Assembly: GCF_040939455.1 (NCBI RefSeq)
Contig: NC_134126.1
Coordinates: 2,352,375 to 2,416,374, forward strand
Direction: 5' to 3'
Source: Microcebus murinus
Taxonomy: Eukaryota; Chordata; Mammalia; Primates; Cheirogaleidae
Length of the DNA stretch: 64,000 nucleotides
In this document: positions 25,610-39,554 of the stretch, piece after piece
Numbering within the stretch: the stretch's first letter is position 1
How the letters are laid out: every line of letters starts with the position of its first letter
Translations under genes and position numbers: made by a program
The notes under the pieces: model-generated
What the model was told of the DNA's origin: nothing
The model's database searches: none
The model's input: only the letters and a program-made list of their open reading frames with translations

Positions 25610-26033
25610 GCAATCACACAAGAGGAGGTTTATTTTCTGGCTAGCCAGGGTCCAAGCCCCAGAGCACCAATGCAGTGGCCACTCTCACAGGCAAGGACCC
25701 CGACCGGAACAACGGCATGCCTTTTATCCCCATGGTGCACAAGCTGCCCACAAGCCGACTACGCATGGATCATGCGTTGACCTTTAAAATGATTGGTTGC
25801 CCACTGTTGCCTTTTGAAATAGTTGGCGGGTTGGTTGCCCTCTATTGCCTGATAGGCCAGTTGCCCATGCTTCAATGACCTCATCCCATAATTCCCCTTA
25901 CAGCGGTGTAGCAAGCAAGCAATGACCAGAAACAAAGGTTTGCCGTTAGCTCATTGCCCCACCCAAGTGAATTCCCGACAAGTAGAAGAATTCCTCTGCC
26001 CTTCCTCTGTCCTACAAATTCCTCTGCCCTACA
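25610..26033 (-). mobile_element. ERV 3' LTR, U3-R only
   Basis: U3 begins with TG at 26033 immediately after a polypurine tract (GAGAAAGGGGGGAA, about 26048-26035). A TATA-like GGATAAAAGG lies near 25725 and the polyadenylation signal AATAAA at 25634-25629. R ends at 25610 where the A-tail starts. The LTR is about 424 bp and lacks U5. Confidence 0.75.
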
Positions 26034-26121
26034 TTCCCCCCTTTCTCTAGGTAGCAGACGAGCACTCCTGCTCGTCCTCAAGGACTCTTAGGTGCTCTAG
26101 TTCTATAGCACTTGACCATAG

Positions 26122-26621
26122 CTACTGATATTGTTGTTGCAATACTAGTAGCTGGACAGTGTTTATCCATTCTTTTACAAAAGCTACTAGTCTATTAATT
26201 ACACATGACGCAAAAGTAAGGACTAAGATTAGCCTAATGAGTGGGCCTAGTAGGGTGGATAGTAGCGTTGTTAACCAGGGGGAACTGTTAACCCAAGACT
26301 CAAACCAACCTGCTCCTATCGCTCCTAAGCCAAAAAGAGTAGCCAGGGTTATGGCTGTGATGGGCTCTCTTTTTCTTTTAAAAATTAGGTTGGTGACTCT
26401 TCACCCTACTATGCCCTCATACATTGTCTCCTCAGTGTGGTATATTATTTTTGGGAACACTAACACCATTATACAGTAATCTTTAGACCCATGTAAGGTT
26501 ATGGGGTTGGTGGGGGTTCGGGGCGGTAAGTACAGCTGTAGGTCTCCATCCCAAAAACATTGGACCAAAAACACAACATCCCCAAAACACAATAACCAAC
26601 CCCCCACCGTGACCCGTCCAT
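26122..26621 (-). pseudogene. Internally deleted ERV env remnant
   Basis: An ATG at 26621-26619 opens a signal-peptide-like hydrophobic start. After only about 150-200 bp the sequence passes into the transmembrane subunit: a glycine/alanine-rich hydrophobic stretch, then a long membrane-spanning segment (about 26260-26180) and a short tail ending in TAG at 26124-26122. Nearly all of the surface subunit is missing and the frame is shifted between the parts, so no envelope protein can be made. The family call (gammaretrovirus-like) rests on the TM layout and on the neighbouring polypurine tract and pol. Confidence 0.7.
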
Positions 26622-26672
26622 GTTTGTCACCCAGTCAATCTTTAGATGCCACAACCCCAGTCCAAGTCTGTG

Positions 26673-27940
<1,268 letters not shown>

Positions 27941-27944
27941 TTCC

Positions 27945-30094
27945 CTCGTACCTTCATGGGTTTGATCTCTTCTGCCCCTATTTGGATACCTTTGATTCCA
28001 TTTTCCTGTCTGATTGCGGTAGCCAAGACTTCCAGCACTATGTTGAACAGAAGTGGAGATAGTGGGCAGCCTTGTCTGGTTCCAGTTCTAAGTGGGAATG
28101 ATTTCAATTTTTCCCCATTCAGTATGATGTTGGCTATGGGTCTGTCATATATGGCTTGTATCATTTTTAGGTATGTCCCTTCTATGCCTATTTTCTGAAG
28201 TGTTCGTATCATGAAAGGGTGTTGAATTTTGTCAAAAGCTTTTTCTACATCTATTGAAAGAATCATGTGGTCTTTGTTTTTGCTTCTGTTTATGTGGTGA
28301 ATTGCATTTATAGACTTATGTATGTTGAACCATCCCTGCATCCCTGGGATGAAGCCCACTTGATTGTGGTGGATTATTTTTTTGATAAGTGTCTGGATTC
28401 GGTTAGCTAAGATTTTGTTGAAAATTTTTGCATCTATATTCATTAGGGATATTGGTGTGTAGTTTTCTTTTTTTGTTGCATCCTTTCCTGGTTTTGGTAT
28501 CAGAGTAATATTCGTTTCATAAAAGGTGTCGGGGAGGATTCCGTTCTTCTCGATGTTGTGGAATAGTTTCTGGAAGATACGTACTAGTTCTTCTTTGTAA
28601 GTGTGGTAAAATTCAGGTGTGAAGCCATCTGGATTGAGACTTTTCTTTTTAGGGAGATTTTTAATTGCTGTTTCTATTTCAGCTGTTGATATTGGTCTAT
28701 TCAGGGAATCTATTTCTTCCTGGTTGAGCCTAGGGAGGCTGTGTGTTTCTAGAAATTTGTCCATTTCCTCCACATTTTCCAGTTTGTGTGCATAAAGATT
28801 TTTGTAGTATTCATAAATTGTATCTTGTATCTCTTTGGGATCAGTTGTGATATCTCATTTTTTATTCCTGATGGAGCTTATTAGAAATTTCTCTTTTCTG
28901 CTCTTTGTTAGCGTAGCCAATGGTGTGTCAATTTTGTTTATTTTTTCAAAGAACCAACTTTTTGTTTTATTAATCTCCTGAATAGCTTCCTTGTTTTCAA
29001 TTTCGTTTAGTTCTGATTTGATCTTGTTGATCTTCACTTCTTCTGCTGGGTTTGAGGTTGGTCTGTTCTTCTTTTTCCAGCTCTTTGAGTCGTTTCATTA
29101 GATTGTCTATTTGTGATCTTCTTGTCTTTGGTTATAGGCATTTATGGAGATAAACTTTCCTCTCAGAACTGCTTTAGCTGTGTCCCAGAGGAGTTCATAA
29201 CTTGTCTCTCCATTGTTGTTTTCTTCATAGAATTTTTTAATTTCCGTCTTGATTTCTTCATTTATGAAGTAATCATTTAGTAAGAGGCTGTTTCATTTCC
29301 ACGTTTTTGTGTAGAAATATGAGTTTCTGTTAGGGTTGATTTCTAGTTTTATTCCACTGTGATCTGAGAAGGTATATGGTATGATTTCTATTTTTTAAAA
29401 TTTCTTGAGATTTTCTTTGTGTCCTAGCATATGGTCAATGTTAGAGAATGTCCCGTGAGCTGATGAGAAGAACGTATATTGAGTGGATTTTGGGTAGAAT
29501 GTTCTGTAAATTTCAGTCAGACCCAATTGTTCTAGAGTTTTGTTTAAGTCCATTATTTCTTTATTAATTTTCTGTTTGGAGTATCTGTCTCATGCCGTCA
29601 GTGGGGTGTTGAAATCTCCGGCGATTATGGAGTTGCTATTAATCCATTTGGTTAGCTCCAGTAAGGTTTGCTTTATGAATCTGGGTGCACCTAAGTTGGG
29701 TGCATATATATTTAAAATGGTTATCTCTTCTTGTTGGACTGTGCCCCTTCACTATTATATAATGACCCTCTTTGTCTTTCACTACTTTTGTTGGTTTAAA
29801 AACTAAATCATCTGAAATTAGAACTGCCACACCAGCCTTCTTTTGGCTTCTATTTGCTTGGAATATTGATATCCACCCTTTTATTTTTAGTGTATATGCA
29901 TCCTTGCAGGTTAGATGTGTTTCCTGAAGACAGCATATACTTAGCCTATATTTTCTTATCCATTCAGCCAGCCTATGTCTGTTGAGTGGAGAGTTTAAGC
30001 CATTCACATTTATTGAGAGAACTGATAGGTAAGGTAGATTACTGTTCATTCTGTTGGGTTGAATGTTGTTGCTATGATTTCTATCTTGAGCCAT
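27945..30094 (-). pseudogene. L1 ORF2, truncated before RT active site
   Basis: The endonuclease domain starts at 30094 (YLSVLSINVNGLNSPLNRHR, CCLQETHL) but the frame breaks at about 29639. Later pieces include the desert region and the RT domain at 28773-27950, with [20 protein letters not shown] and [20 protein letters not shown]. The sequence leaves L1 at the equivalent of GAEEIK, a few residues before FADD. The reading frame then runs by chance into ERV sequence, giving a spurious 306-codon fused ORF. Confidence 0.85.
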
Positions 30095-30135
30095 TGTAAT
30101 ATCTGGCCTTTAATATCTTTTGGTTTTGATTGTTT

Positions 30136-31116
30136 TTATATTCGTGGGTTATTATTATGTAACGCTGTGTTAAGTGCTTCTTGTAGGGCTGGTCTTGTCT
30201 TGGTGAATTCTCTGAGCCTTTGCTTGTCTGTGAATGTTTTTATTTCTCCTTCATATACGAAGCTTAGTTTTTCAGGGAATAAGATTCCAGGCTGGGCATT
30301 GTTTTGTTTCAAAAGAGTAAGAATGGGGCCCCAGTCTCTCCTTGCTTGTAAAGTCTCATTAGAGAAGTCTGATGTTATTCGAATTGGCTTTCCCCTGTAT
30401 GTCACTTGCTTCTTTTGTGTTACAGCTCTTAGAAGGGCCTCTTTAGTTGATACTTTGGTCAGTCTGATGACTGCATGTTGTGACGTCTTCTTGTTTGCAT
30501 TGAATCTCCCAGGGGTCCTCTGAGCTTCTTGAACTTGTATATCAAGATTTTGAGCAAGGCCTGGGAAATTTTCCTCTATTATATCTTCAAACAGCTTGTC
30601 CAACCCTTGAGTGTTGTCTTCTTCCCCTTCTGGTAAGCCTATGACCCTCACATTAGGTTTCTTCACATAATCCCATAGCTCTTGTAGGCTTCGCTCTTTT
30701 CTCTTGTTTCTCTGCTCTATTTCTGTGAGTGATTTATTTAATTGGAGGGTGTTATCTTCAAGCTCTGAGATTCTTTCTTCTGTTTGATCTACACTATTCT
30801 TGAGACTTTCCACTGTATTTTGTAGTTCCTTGAATTGATTCTTCATTTCCAGGAGTTCGGTTAAACTTTACTTCATTGTGTCTATTTCTTTTTCCATATC
30901 CTGGAGGCTTTTTGTGGTTTTTTTGTGTTGGTTATTGAGTTGTTGTTTCAGCTCAGTGAGTGTTCTTATGATCCACATACGAAATTCCTCTTCTGTCATA
31001 TTGGTTGCCTGATTTGGTTTGGTGTCCGTTTCTAGTGGGCTGGTGCTCCACTTTGGGGGTGTGTTTTCCGTTTGGTTCTTCATATTTCCTGAGTTCTTTC
31101 GCTGATTTCTTCCCAT
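30136..31116 (-). pseudogene. L1 ORF1 with one in-frame stop
   Basis: ORF1p is the RNA-binding trimeric chaperone of L1. The frame opens at ATG 31116 and runs about 326 codons to a stop at 30136. The only break seen is a TAA around codon 83 (about 30868), after which the same frame continues (MKNQFKELQNTVESLKNSVD). A coiled coil is evident (heptad-like ELEDNTLQLNKSLTEIEQRN), followed by the RRM-like segment (VRVIGLPEGEEDNTQGLDKL) and the C-terminal domain (ITSDFSNETLQARRDW). A single lesion in a full-length ORF1 implies a modest age. Confidence 0.88.
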
Positions 31117-31119
31117 GTT

Positions 31120-32509
31120 GATCCGTTGTTGTTTCTTTCCTTTAGGTTATTTTTTGGGTATTCACACCTTGCTTAGTTTTTGAGGCGTTAGGTGGTATCT
31201 GTGGGTGAGATTGGACCACTCCCTGTATATTGAGTCAGTGGGTGCAGTGGAAAGGCTGTGCAAGATGCCATTCCTGTCAGTAGGTGGTGTTTGCTTGGAG
31301 AAATAGGCTATGCTGTTGATTTTGTGTCCTGTTATCAGCTCTTGTTCTGGGCGGAGCTGGGTTGGGTAAGTCTGCCCTCAAGCAGTTAGCAGGGGTCAAA
31401 GTTCTGTTCTCTGCTTCCAGGAAAATCTGTCAGGGCGGGGCTGGAATGGTCCCGCTCAGCCAGAAAGTCTGGGTGTGGGGGTGGGGCTGTCTGAGACTCA
31501 CAGTCTGGAGCGGGCCTCGCTTCTTTCCACCTTCCCCAACTCCGCAGCCACTCATGGGCCTCTGCTAGCCAGCCAGACCACAAGCCACCAGGCCTCCCCG
31601 GACTGTGATGCCGGCAGGGAGGTTCCCTGCACAGGAACGCCACCTGGGCTGGGCTCTCGGCCCCCTCCTGGGAGGAGGGTTGCCCTTAAGATGCTGATCT
31701 GCCCCTGGAGGCATACAGACCTCAGTAGGCTGTTCACGTATAACCCTTCTGTGCCCCGGGCAATGCTATTCCTCAGTGCAGGGGATCTTGTCTGTAGGAC
31801 TGACCTCTGGGTCCCAGAGTTCAAACTGAATCCCCCCCAGGGAGGGAGCCCAAGCTGGGTCTATGTCTCTCAGCCTCTGAGTGTGCACCGTTCTCCTGGG
31901 AACACCATGCCAGCAGCACCTGGGAGAGCTGGTGGGTAGGGAACTCACAGTCTGAGTTCCCCTGAGTCAGCTGTAGGGTCCCAAAAGGGAAGGTCCCGTT
32001 TCCTGGAGGTGCCTCCAGCTGGTGTCTGTATTGTCTCTCTGGGCAGCCGCGGGTAGGGTCGGCGGAGGGGAGGAGGAGGCAATATGATGCCTGCCGCGCG
32101 GCTCGGGTCTGTGCACACGGAGGTGCCCGGAGGAAGTTGGGAACCTGGTGCCACATCTGCTACAGGCTCACTGCTGGCTGGCGGCGGCCAGCTCTGGGCT
32201 GGTGTCCGCAGGTCTCTCCACCCACTGGGGAGCCCACCAGCAGTCCCAAATGCAAGGGAGAGGAAACAGCAAATCCACCTACCCTTGCCCTTGGTCTCTG
32301 GGCTGCTCCGTTGGTCTCAGCCTCCAGTTCTCCTCCACAGCCTCCTCCAGTGGATTCTCCCGGTGTCTCAGGTATCCCTCCTTCCGGCCCTCATCCGCTG
32401 TATGCTTGTCTTCTTGCCTCTTTTTTCTAATTTCTGCTAGAATCTGTCTTTTCTGCAGAGACACTCTGTCTGGCAGTGTTTCTCATCCACCATCTTGCTC
32501 CTCCCCCCC
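31120..32509 (-). promoter_or_regulatory. L1 5'UTR / internal promoter region
   Basis: About 1.4 kb of GC- and CpG-rich DNA precedes ORF1 and begins at the L1 5' terminus. In L1 families this region holds the internal RNA polymerase II promoter. The several long ORFs on both strands here are composition artefacts. I infer promoter function from position and have not identified specific factor sites. Confidence 0.7.
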
Positions 32510-32631
32510 TTTTGCTCACTTTTAAATGGGGTTATTTGTTTTTCTTCTTGCTGATTTGTTTTAGTTCCTCATAGATTCTGGATATTAGTTCTTTGTCACA
32601 GGTATAGTTTGCAAATATTTTCTCCCATTCT
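32510..32631 (-). mobile_element. Old L1 ORF2 fragment (left part)
   Basis: Minus-strand L1 3'-ORF2 sequence (AATCTATGAGGAACTAAAAC, then AACCCCATTTAAAAGTGAGC) stops at the 5' end of the younger L1. It is the continuation of the fragment at 40328-41256, split by the CHML retrocopy. The portion that should lie further downstream is not found on the far side of the L1-ERV block. Confidence 0.8.
32618..32631. repeat. TSD of the CHML retrocopy (left copy)
   Basis: TTTTCTCCCATTCT is repeated exactly at 40328-40341. Removing 32632-40341 restores a continuous L1 ORF2 sequence, which shows this is the target-site duplication of the intervening insertion. Confidence 0.95.
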
Positions 32632-35600
32632 TTTTTTTTTTTAAATCTTTTATTTTTTTTTATTGCCCACATATTTTACAGAAAAAAATAACTCCTAATG
32701 TTAAACTGCAATTACATATATGTTGTAAAAAAAGAACAATATATGTTCTTTTCAATGTAGAGACCTAAATTTTTACACAATATAATCAATTAACATAATA
32801 ATTTATGTTCTAATTAACATTTCTGAGGCTCACTGAACCATTTTTACATACAATTTTACATATATCAATTTTGTTTAATGGTTATATAACAGTGTATGAT
32901 AGCAATAACAATGCACCAAAATTTACTTATCCATTTCCCATTATTGGGCTTTTTCCCCTTAAACTCATAGTAATGGAATTGCTAGAAACATATTTATACA
33001 AATAGCTTTTCTTTCTTTTAAATATTTTCCTAGGTGTATGCTACTCAAAGTTAGCATGTCAAAAGATAATAGGTTATAGAGCTCTTTTTATAGTCTTCTA
33101 AATCGTTCTTTTAAAAGAATTCTAAAATACAATGCTATGAGGATGAGGACATAGACAATCTAAAGAATTTTGCTAATATAATAGCATGAATTAAGTCAAA
33201 ATTGTTTCAATTTGTATTTTTAGTATTAGGAAATTTGAATACATTTCTAAGAATTTATTTTTATTTGTATCTCCTTTGTACACTATCCCTTTATAAACCT
33301 GTGTAGGAAAGAGTAGAGAGCTTTATGGATATGTATCCACTTTTTAAAAAATGGATACACTTTATCCGTGTATAATGCAAATAGCTTTTTAAAAATTCCA
33401 TCATCTTGTTTTGTCTTTTTCTTATTTAGCACACATTTTTCATTTTTCTCTTAGTTGTTTCACCTTGTCAATAGCTATGAAGTTCCTTTGTATCACTATT
33501 GGCATTATTATTTTATACTTAACATTTTAATTCATCTGGAATAAGTTGCAATATCATAGTAAAGTGGACCAAATATCTTTTTCCATACTGACAATCCAGC
33601 TACATTATTAAATAACTGCTGCTTTCCACCAACAGTTATTAAATATTTTTCTTTCCAATTGGTTTATTAGTTTTAAAATTTCCACTCAGCACCACAGAAT
33701 ATTTAGAAAAGTTGCTTAACAGCATGTTTTAAGGAATTGAAGGGCAAGTCTCCATTTTTTCGTCTAAGTTGAAAAAAACATACATCTATCTTTGTTTGCT
33801 CACTTTCCTAAATAATTTATCACAATTATCTCAAATTACATAAAGCATCCAGATTGAATGTTAGATGGAATTGTAGTAAATCTGTTAATACATAATAATG
33901 TCACATATTGGTGCTCCTTTGGCTGTGACTTCATATATATTATCTAAGGTAATCCTCAAAATTGTGAAGTATTACTTCTATTTCATAGATGTGAAATGGA
34001 AGCGGGGAGTGATTTTCCCAAAATTATATCACTGGGAAGTAGTGAAGAAAGGACTGTAATTCTGGTTTTCAAAGGACTCCCCATTTACTACTTTTCCATT
34101 ACACCTGGATGTCTCTCCCAGCAGTTTGCTGATTTTTAAAATTTAGTTCCTTAAACCTATTTCTATTTAGGCATCTTTCTTAATTTATCCCAATACAGTT
34201 GTGTAACTTTATTAATACCCGGATACTTCAAATTGCAGTTGGTCACTGTTACAATCCAGAGACAAGACTTTTAAAAATTGTATATCCTTGTAACTTCCTG
34301 AATTAGTCTTTTATTGTTAGTACATTTATGTGATACTACAGGTCTAGTCACAAAGCCATATTAATGGAAAGCATTTGTGCTGCTTTATCTTCCTCATTTT
34401 GTGAATGCTTGTTTTTATTGCAATAACAAGTTTCTTCAACATAAATAAAAATGATGCTAACATTGTTTAGTTTTGCTTAAGAAATGTTTCCTATGTTTTC
34501 CCAATAGGAATAATATTACTTCTTGGTTTTAAGTAATTATTTATCAGACTGCAAGAAACCCATGAAATCATTACCAGAGGTAATTAAATCAAAGATGAAA
34601 GATGAATTTTTAAAAAGTTACCTGTAATTAATGTTTTGGATTTTTACTTTTGTTCTGTTGATGTTTAATGGTTGTTCTGTTGAATACCAGACTTATAATC
34701 CTGAATGACAGTAATCATTTTTATTTGTTGCTGTACTGTTTGCCAATATTTTTTTTTGCATTTTGCTCTATGGGGACCCTTTTTAAAATGTTTGGTTTTT
34801 AGTACTGAGGCAATATTTGCCTCAAAATGCAATTAGAAGCATATTGTCTTTCATGATACATAGATATTACTTATTCTTTAAACATTTAAAAAAGTTCACC
34901 ATTAAGCCCATTAGGGTCAAATTCCAACTTATAAAAAAATTATACAAGGTTACAATATCCCTAAATTTTTAAGTGCTTTTTATTGGCTGTAATCTTCTCA
35001 TTTCCCATTTTGCATTTATTTAAGAAAATAATATTTTCATTTTCTTGGTTTTTAAACCAACACTTATTTTGGACTAGTTTGTCCCTTTTTTTCCTATTTC
35101 CACTACATTAAGCTAAACCACCTTTAGCTTCTTTCTTCAATGACTTATAAATAATTGGTGATACTGGAAAACCTTTCAGTAGATCTAGATTACCATCAAC
35201 TATTTTTTATCATCTTAATTTCATTTTAACATTTTATAGGTCTATTTCAGGCATTTCAGTTGTTTTGACAGATTTAAACTAGGATCTTCTCACTTTACTA
35301 TATTCAAAAAAGTCAATATTAATACCAATACACAACTTTTCTACTTTAAGCTGTCAATTACCTAAATCTGTCTTTTTTTTCACTTTTAGAAGAGCAACAA
35401 AGACTACATTCAGAACATAATTTGGCCTAGAAACATGTTTTTTATAACTCAATCTTCAGATGTCAGAACATCAACAGACGTTAATGAAGAGCATTATTTT
35501 GTTAAAACTTAGCCAAATTCTGCTTCAATGAGATCCATGCTCTAAAATATATTTTTAATTAATTTTAATATTCACATTTCTCCAATTCGTTATCAAGCTG

Positions 35601-37201
35601 TAAGACCACTGTCTGCTCTTCTTCCCAGCAATGCTAGACTGATTTTCATGGGCACCTTCCCCTTCTCTGACAGTGTCTACACTCTTCTAACACTGAACAT
35701 AAGAGGAAATATCAAGGGTTTTAGAATCATGAAAGCCTGGGTTCTAATGTTGGTTCTTCCACACACCAGACTCTGAGCAGATTATTAATAATTCTCTATT
35801 TCCTCTTCAAAAGTATATATCTGCCACACAAGATTGTTGAGAAATGGTAAAAAGAAAGCACAACATTAAGTGCACATAATAAATACTGTGTTCCCAGGCA
35901 AAAGCCGTCACGAAGGGCTTCATCATTCTCTGTCTGAAAATGGAAACAGAACTACAGGAAGAGGAAGTTCAGCTCTTCTGACAGCTCCACAGGTTTTCAC
36001 CAGTGGAGTACAACCAGTTTTATGACTTCTGGTGGTTCTGAGAGAAAAAAGTTTCTACCTTCTAGATTAAACAGCCAAGAGGTTCAGAAGTATTTGTTCT
36101 GGAGCAGGCTGGGTTTCAGTAAAAACGATAGACAGCCAACAGGTAGAAGTGATTATGAAGGCTGTTACCTCAGTATTTGTGGGCTGGGACACAACCAAAG
36201 GGACATGGTAAATTCCACTTTGATTCACTCCTATCAGTTGTAGTTAATGTCACTAACTAAAGTGGTAGAGCCAACATATGTTTTGTCCTCACTGAGAGAC
36301 CTGGATAATCTATTCAGAAAGGGTTTTAAAACCATCTGTAATTCCAGGTTAAAAATTCCTCACTCAGTTTCTCCTTAGGAATTTCACAACAGTCATTCTG
36401 AAGTATCTTTGCCTGGGGCACTTTATTTTTCCTTTTGGCCTGAGTTACTTGTTGGAAGTTCTTTCCTTTTAGGTGAAGTATTAATAGAAAATAAATCTTA
36501 TCCCTTAGACTTTCTTTGGCACAAAACTGCCCCAAATGAGATTTTTAACTACTAACTGAACTCCAACTCTTGTGGTAAAGTACAAGACGGTGGAGGTGTC
36601 ATTCCTCCTCAGTTACAAGGGTCATGTAGGTGAGTTAAACTGCAAAATGTATCATAAACATCAAACTTTCACAAAGAATAAAGGATCGTGCAAAGCTAGT
36701 CTTTTAACAATCTTTTAATCTATAAATGTATTTTATTATATTGGCACTTGTATTAGTTGCTATTCCTACCACTATGTCTAAATGTTTATATTACATACAG
36801 AAGACACACATAGCTTACTATTTGTGTGTGTTTCACTATTCAGAGGTGGTAGCAATTCTAATAGCTGAAAAAGTAATTAATATTCCTTAGATATTAATTA
36901 TTCTGTAGACAATAATAAATCCTGAACTTCGTTAGCAGATACAGTATTATCTTCCTTTAAGCAAAGTTGCTAATATGGAACCCTCACAAATATACCCAAT
37001 ACTAAAATAAAGCTAATTCTGTTTTAAGATTCGGGATCATGGAGTCCATTCTGAAACAAAGTGTCCAATAATCAATGAATCAGTTAACCAACAGGTTAAC
37101 AAAGACATCCAATGCTGAATGTCTCAAAGAGAGTTAAAGACAACATCTGCATAGAATTCATCATACAACCACTTCTAATTAGTCATACGGGATACTGTCC
37201 T
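32632..37201 (-). other. CHML: 3'UTR part of CHML retrocopy
   Basis: About 4.6 kb of AT-rich sequence without repeats of its own lies between the CHML stop region and the poly(A). I see no internal Alu or L1, unlike the neighbourhood, which suits a constrained or young copied UTR. Identity as CHML 3'UTR is inferred from continuity with the coding part and the terminal poly(A). Confidence 0.7.
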
Positions 37202-39225
37202 TTAAATGAGAATATTCAGATGCCAGGATGAAGGCCCAAAGTAGCATTTCCAGTTTGTTTTTTTCCAATTTTGAAGGTGCTTCTCTGGGCTTTCTTGGTC
37301 TTTGCTTTCCGCAGAGGATTCTAGGTTGGCCATTATTATGTTATTGGTTCCAGGAGTGTCTGATTGCTTATCATCACCTTCAAAGATAATGTCCTCTGGA
37401 TTTGGAGGTGGGGGGCAGAACTCTTCACTTGGAAAGATCTCCCGGAAAAGTGTTTTGGCTTGCTTAACTGCATGCTCGCTTCCCAGGCCACCATCAGGCC
37501 CAGAGCAGACAGACACATGAGAAGGTAAACCGCCATATGAGCTTCGGCTGATTCCTGAAGAATCTCTCATATTAAAATAAAGAGCCCACATGACTCTTGG
37601 TTTTGTAAGTTCTTCCTTGTCTATTTCTGCTTCAGCATAGGGGGTGAATAATTTCTTCACCACTGACTCCAAGTCTTCTCTAGCTGTTTTAGAAGAGGAA
37701 CATGTCAGATGTACCAGATAAGAGTCTTTCATGCACGTCATGGTTGAAGAACATAATTCTGTGACCCGAACGGCGCAAGCTCCTGGTTCTGCTGGAGGCA
37801 CTATCAAAATGGAAATCTGCTGATCTGAATCTGTCTTTAGCACAGACTGATCTGTAATGAGCACTGGCCTAGAGATCTGCTTATATTGCACATTTGAGCA
37901 GGTGTCCTCGAAAAGGTAACTATCCTCTACGATAAAATATTTAGCATTTATTCTTTGACCAAAGTGATCTATGATTGCCTTACATCTTCCAGATTCTTTG
38001 TCAACTACAAAGTATTATACTTTATGGTGAAGAGAATAAATTCCACCAAAAACTGCACACATCCTGCGGAAACACTGGGAAATGTCTCCTTGGCCATATA
38101 AAGGAAATAAAAAGGGAGTGTCACCAAACCGTCCAAGACACTGAAGGGAGCTTTTTGTTGCTTTAAGGCTGTCAACTGCAGCGCAAGATGATTCTGATGC
38201 CATTGCAATTGAGTGCAGTACAAAACGCTGGAGGTTAGGAGTTAATTTTTTAGTTTTTAAGTACTCTGAAAATGAACATTGCTTGAAGGCTTCATATTCA
38301 TCAGGATGGTGTTCATAGTCTAAACAAAATGTGAGAAATTTCATTAGCATCCTTTTTTCCACCATAGTGAGCTATTAAAGGCATCTGCTCTGGAACAAGG
38401 CATCTGTTCTACCTTTCCTTCCTGAAATGCAAGAATCCTAGTGACATTTTTAAATTCTGCATAACGACTAACATTTGATTTGATTAAAAGATCAATTAGC
38501 AATCCTTGAGAATACAGCGGCTTTGATACCAAATCAATATTAAACCTCCGGCCTTCTTTAACTATTTGAGAGTAAGTAATCCTGTTTTTCTTTGGCTGAT
38601 CAGTGTTGTCTTCTACTGTAGGTTTGTTTTCATCTTTATCTTCCTCTGAAATAGTATGTATACAAGTTTTAGCTCCGCAGTCCTTTCCTTCCTCCAGCGA
38701 TTCCTCTATATCAGTTACTTCTAGTGCAATCTCTCCATCACTTTTCTGAGGGTGCTTGGCAGGCATTTCGAGGCCAGTAAAATATGATGAGTGCTTTTCT
38801 TCAGGCAAGGATGCAGAATCCAGAAATTCAGTGAGGGTACTAGATGCCACTGAGGAAGGACTTTTCTGCAGAGCACCAATCTCTTCAACATTGTCCTCCA
38901 CATCCTGACTGGCATAACAAAAAACTTCTGTGTGTTGAATGGTTTCATCCTTCTTGCGAAGAACGATGGCTTTTTCTGTTTCGTGGATCAGTTCTTGCCA
39001 TGCTGCAGTACTTTCTTCCCCAACATCACTGTTTTGCTGATACTCCTTCCACCAGGATAGCAATCCTGAAAAGCTGAAACTAGCCCAGTTTCCTCCGTAG
39101 TAACTTCTTGAGTCCATATGCAGAACCCTCTGACCACTTCTTGAACATGCAGCTGCAAGGATGGATTCAGGCAAACCTGTCCCTACTATAACCACATCAA
39201 ACTCTGTGGGTAGACTGTCCGCCAT
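37202..39225 (-). pseudogene. CHML: CHML (Rab escort protein 2) coding region, disabled
   Basis: REP-2 presents newly made Rab GTPases to geranylgeranyl transferase II in the cytosol. The start is ATG 39225-39223 ([20 protein letters not shown]), with the Gly-rich nucleotide-fold-like motif VGTGLPES and the family block [14 protein letters not shown]. The central block [20 protein letters not shown] and the C-terminal [17 protein letters not shown], ending ESPEKHLQN, match CHML better than CHM. Lesions: a small deletion near 38370 (about 7 nt compared with the human sequence from recall) shifts the frame before [14 protein letters not shown] at 38017-38015 interrupts the next frame. The usual stop after HLQN reads TGG, so the frame runs on to 37202. 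Otherwise it is well conserved, implying a recent copy. Confidence 0.9.
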
Positions 39226-39554
39226 CCTACGATGTAAAGCGTCTGGTGATGACTGCGGATGAAGGAAATGCGCATGAATCTGAGGACTCAGCTGAGGTAT
39301 GATTATGGTGTAATACAATTTCTACTTGTGATCTTCCAGTTCATCCTAGAAGCACTGAGGTTGCAGGTCCTAGCTGCTAACTGTGACCTTTTTAAAATAT
39401 TTTTTTCTTATAAGTCAGTGGCATAAAAATATGAGAAAGTACATCTAATCACATCTGAGAATACTAAAATGGATGTGTGGTTTCATTTCTGCATTTCATC
39501 TTAGCAGTAAATGTCAAAATGCATCATATATGCATTTGTGACTGGAACTCTTCT

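Larger units (their letters stand above)
27945..32509 (-). mobile_element. 5'-complete L1 ending in mid-ORF2
   Basis: The 5' end (minus strand) starts with GGGGGGAGGAGCAAGATGG at about 32509, matching the canonical L1 5' terminus (GGGGGAGGAGCCAAGATGG in human). Then come a CpG-rich ~1.4 kb 5'UTR, ORF1, an inter-ORF gap and ORF2. ORF2 is recognisable from its ATG to the RT domain and stops just before the FADD catalytic motif at about 27945, where ERV sequence begins. No L1 3' half follows. Confidence 0.88.

Noticed and set aside
31362..32525. Overlapping ORFs on both strands in GC-rich DNA
   Set aside because: They lie in the L1 5'UTR, where high GC content gives few stop codons. No domain is recognisable.
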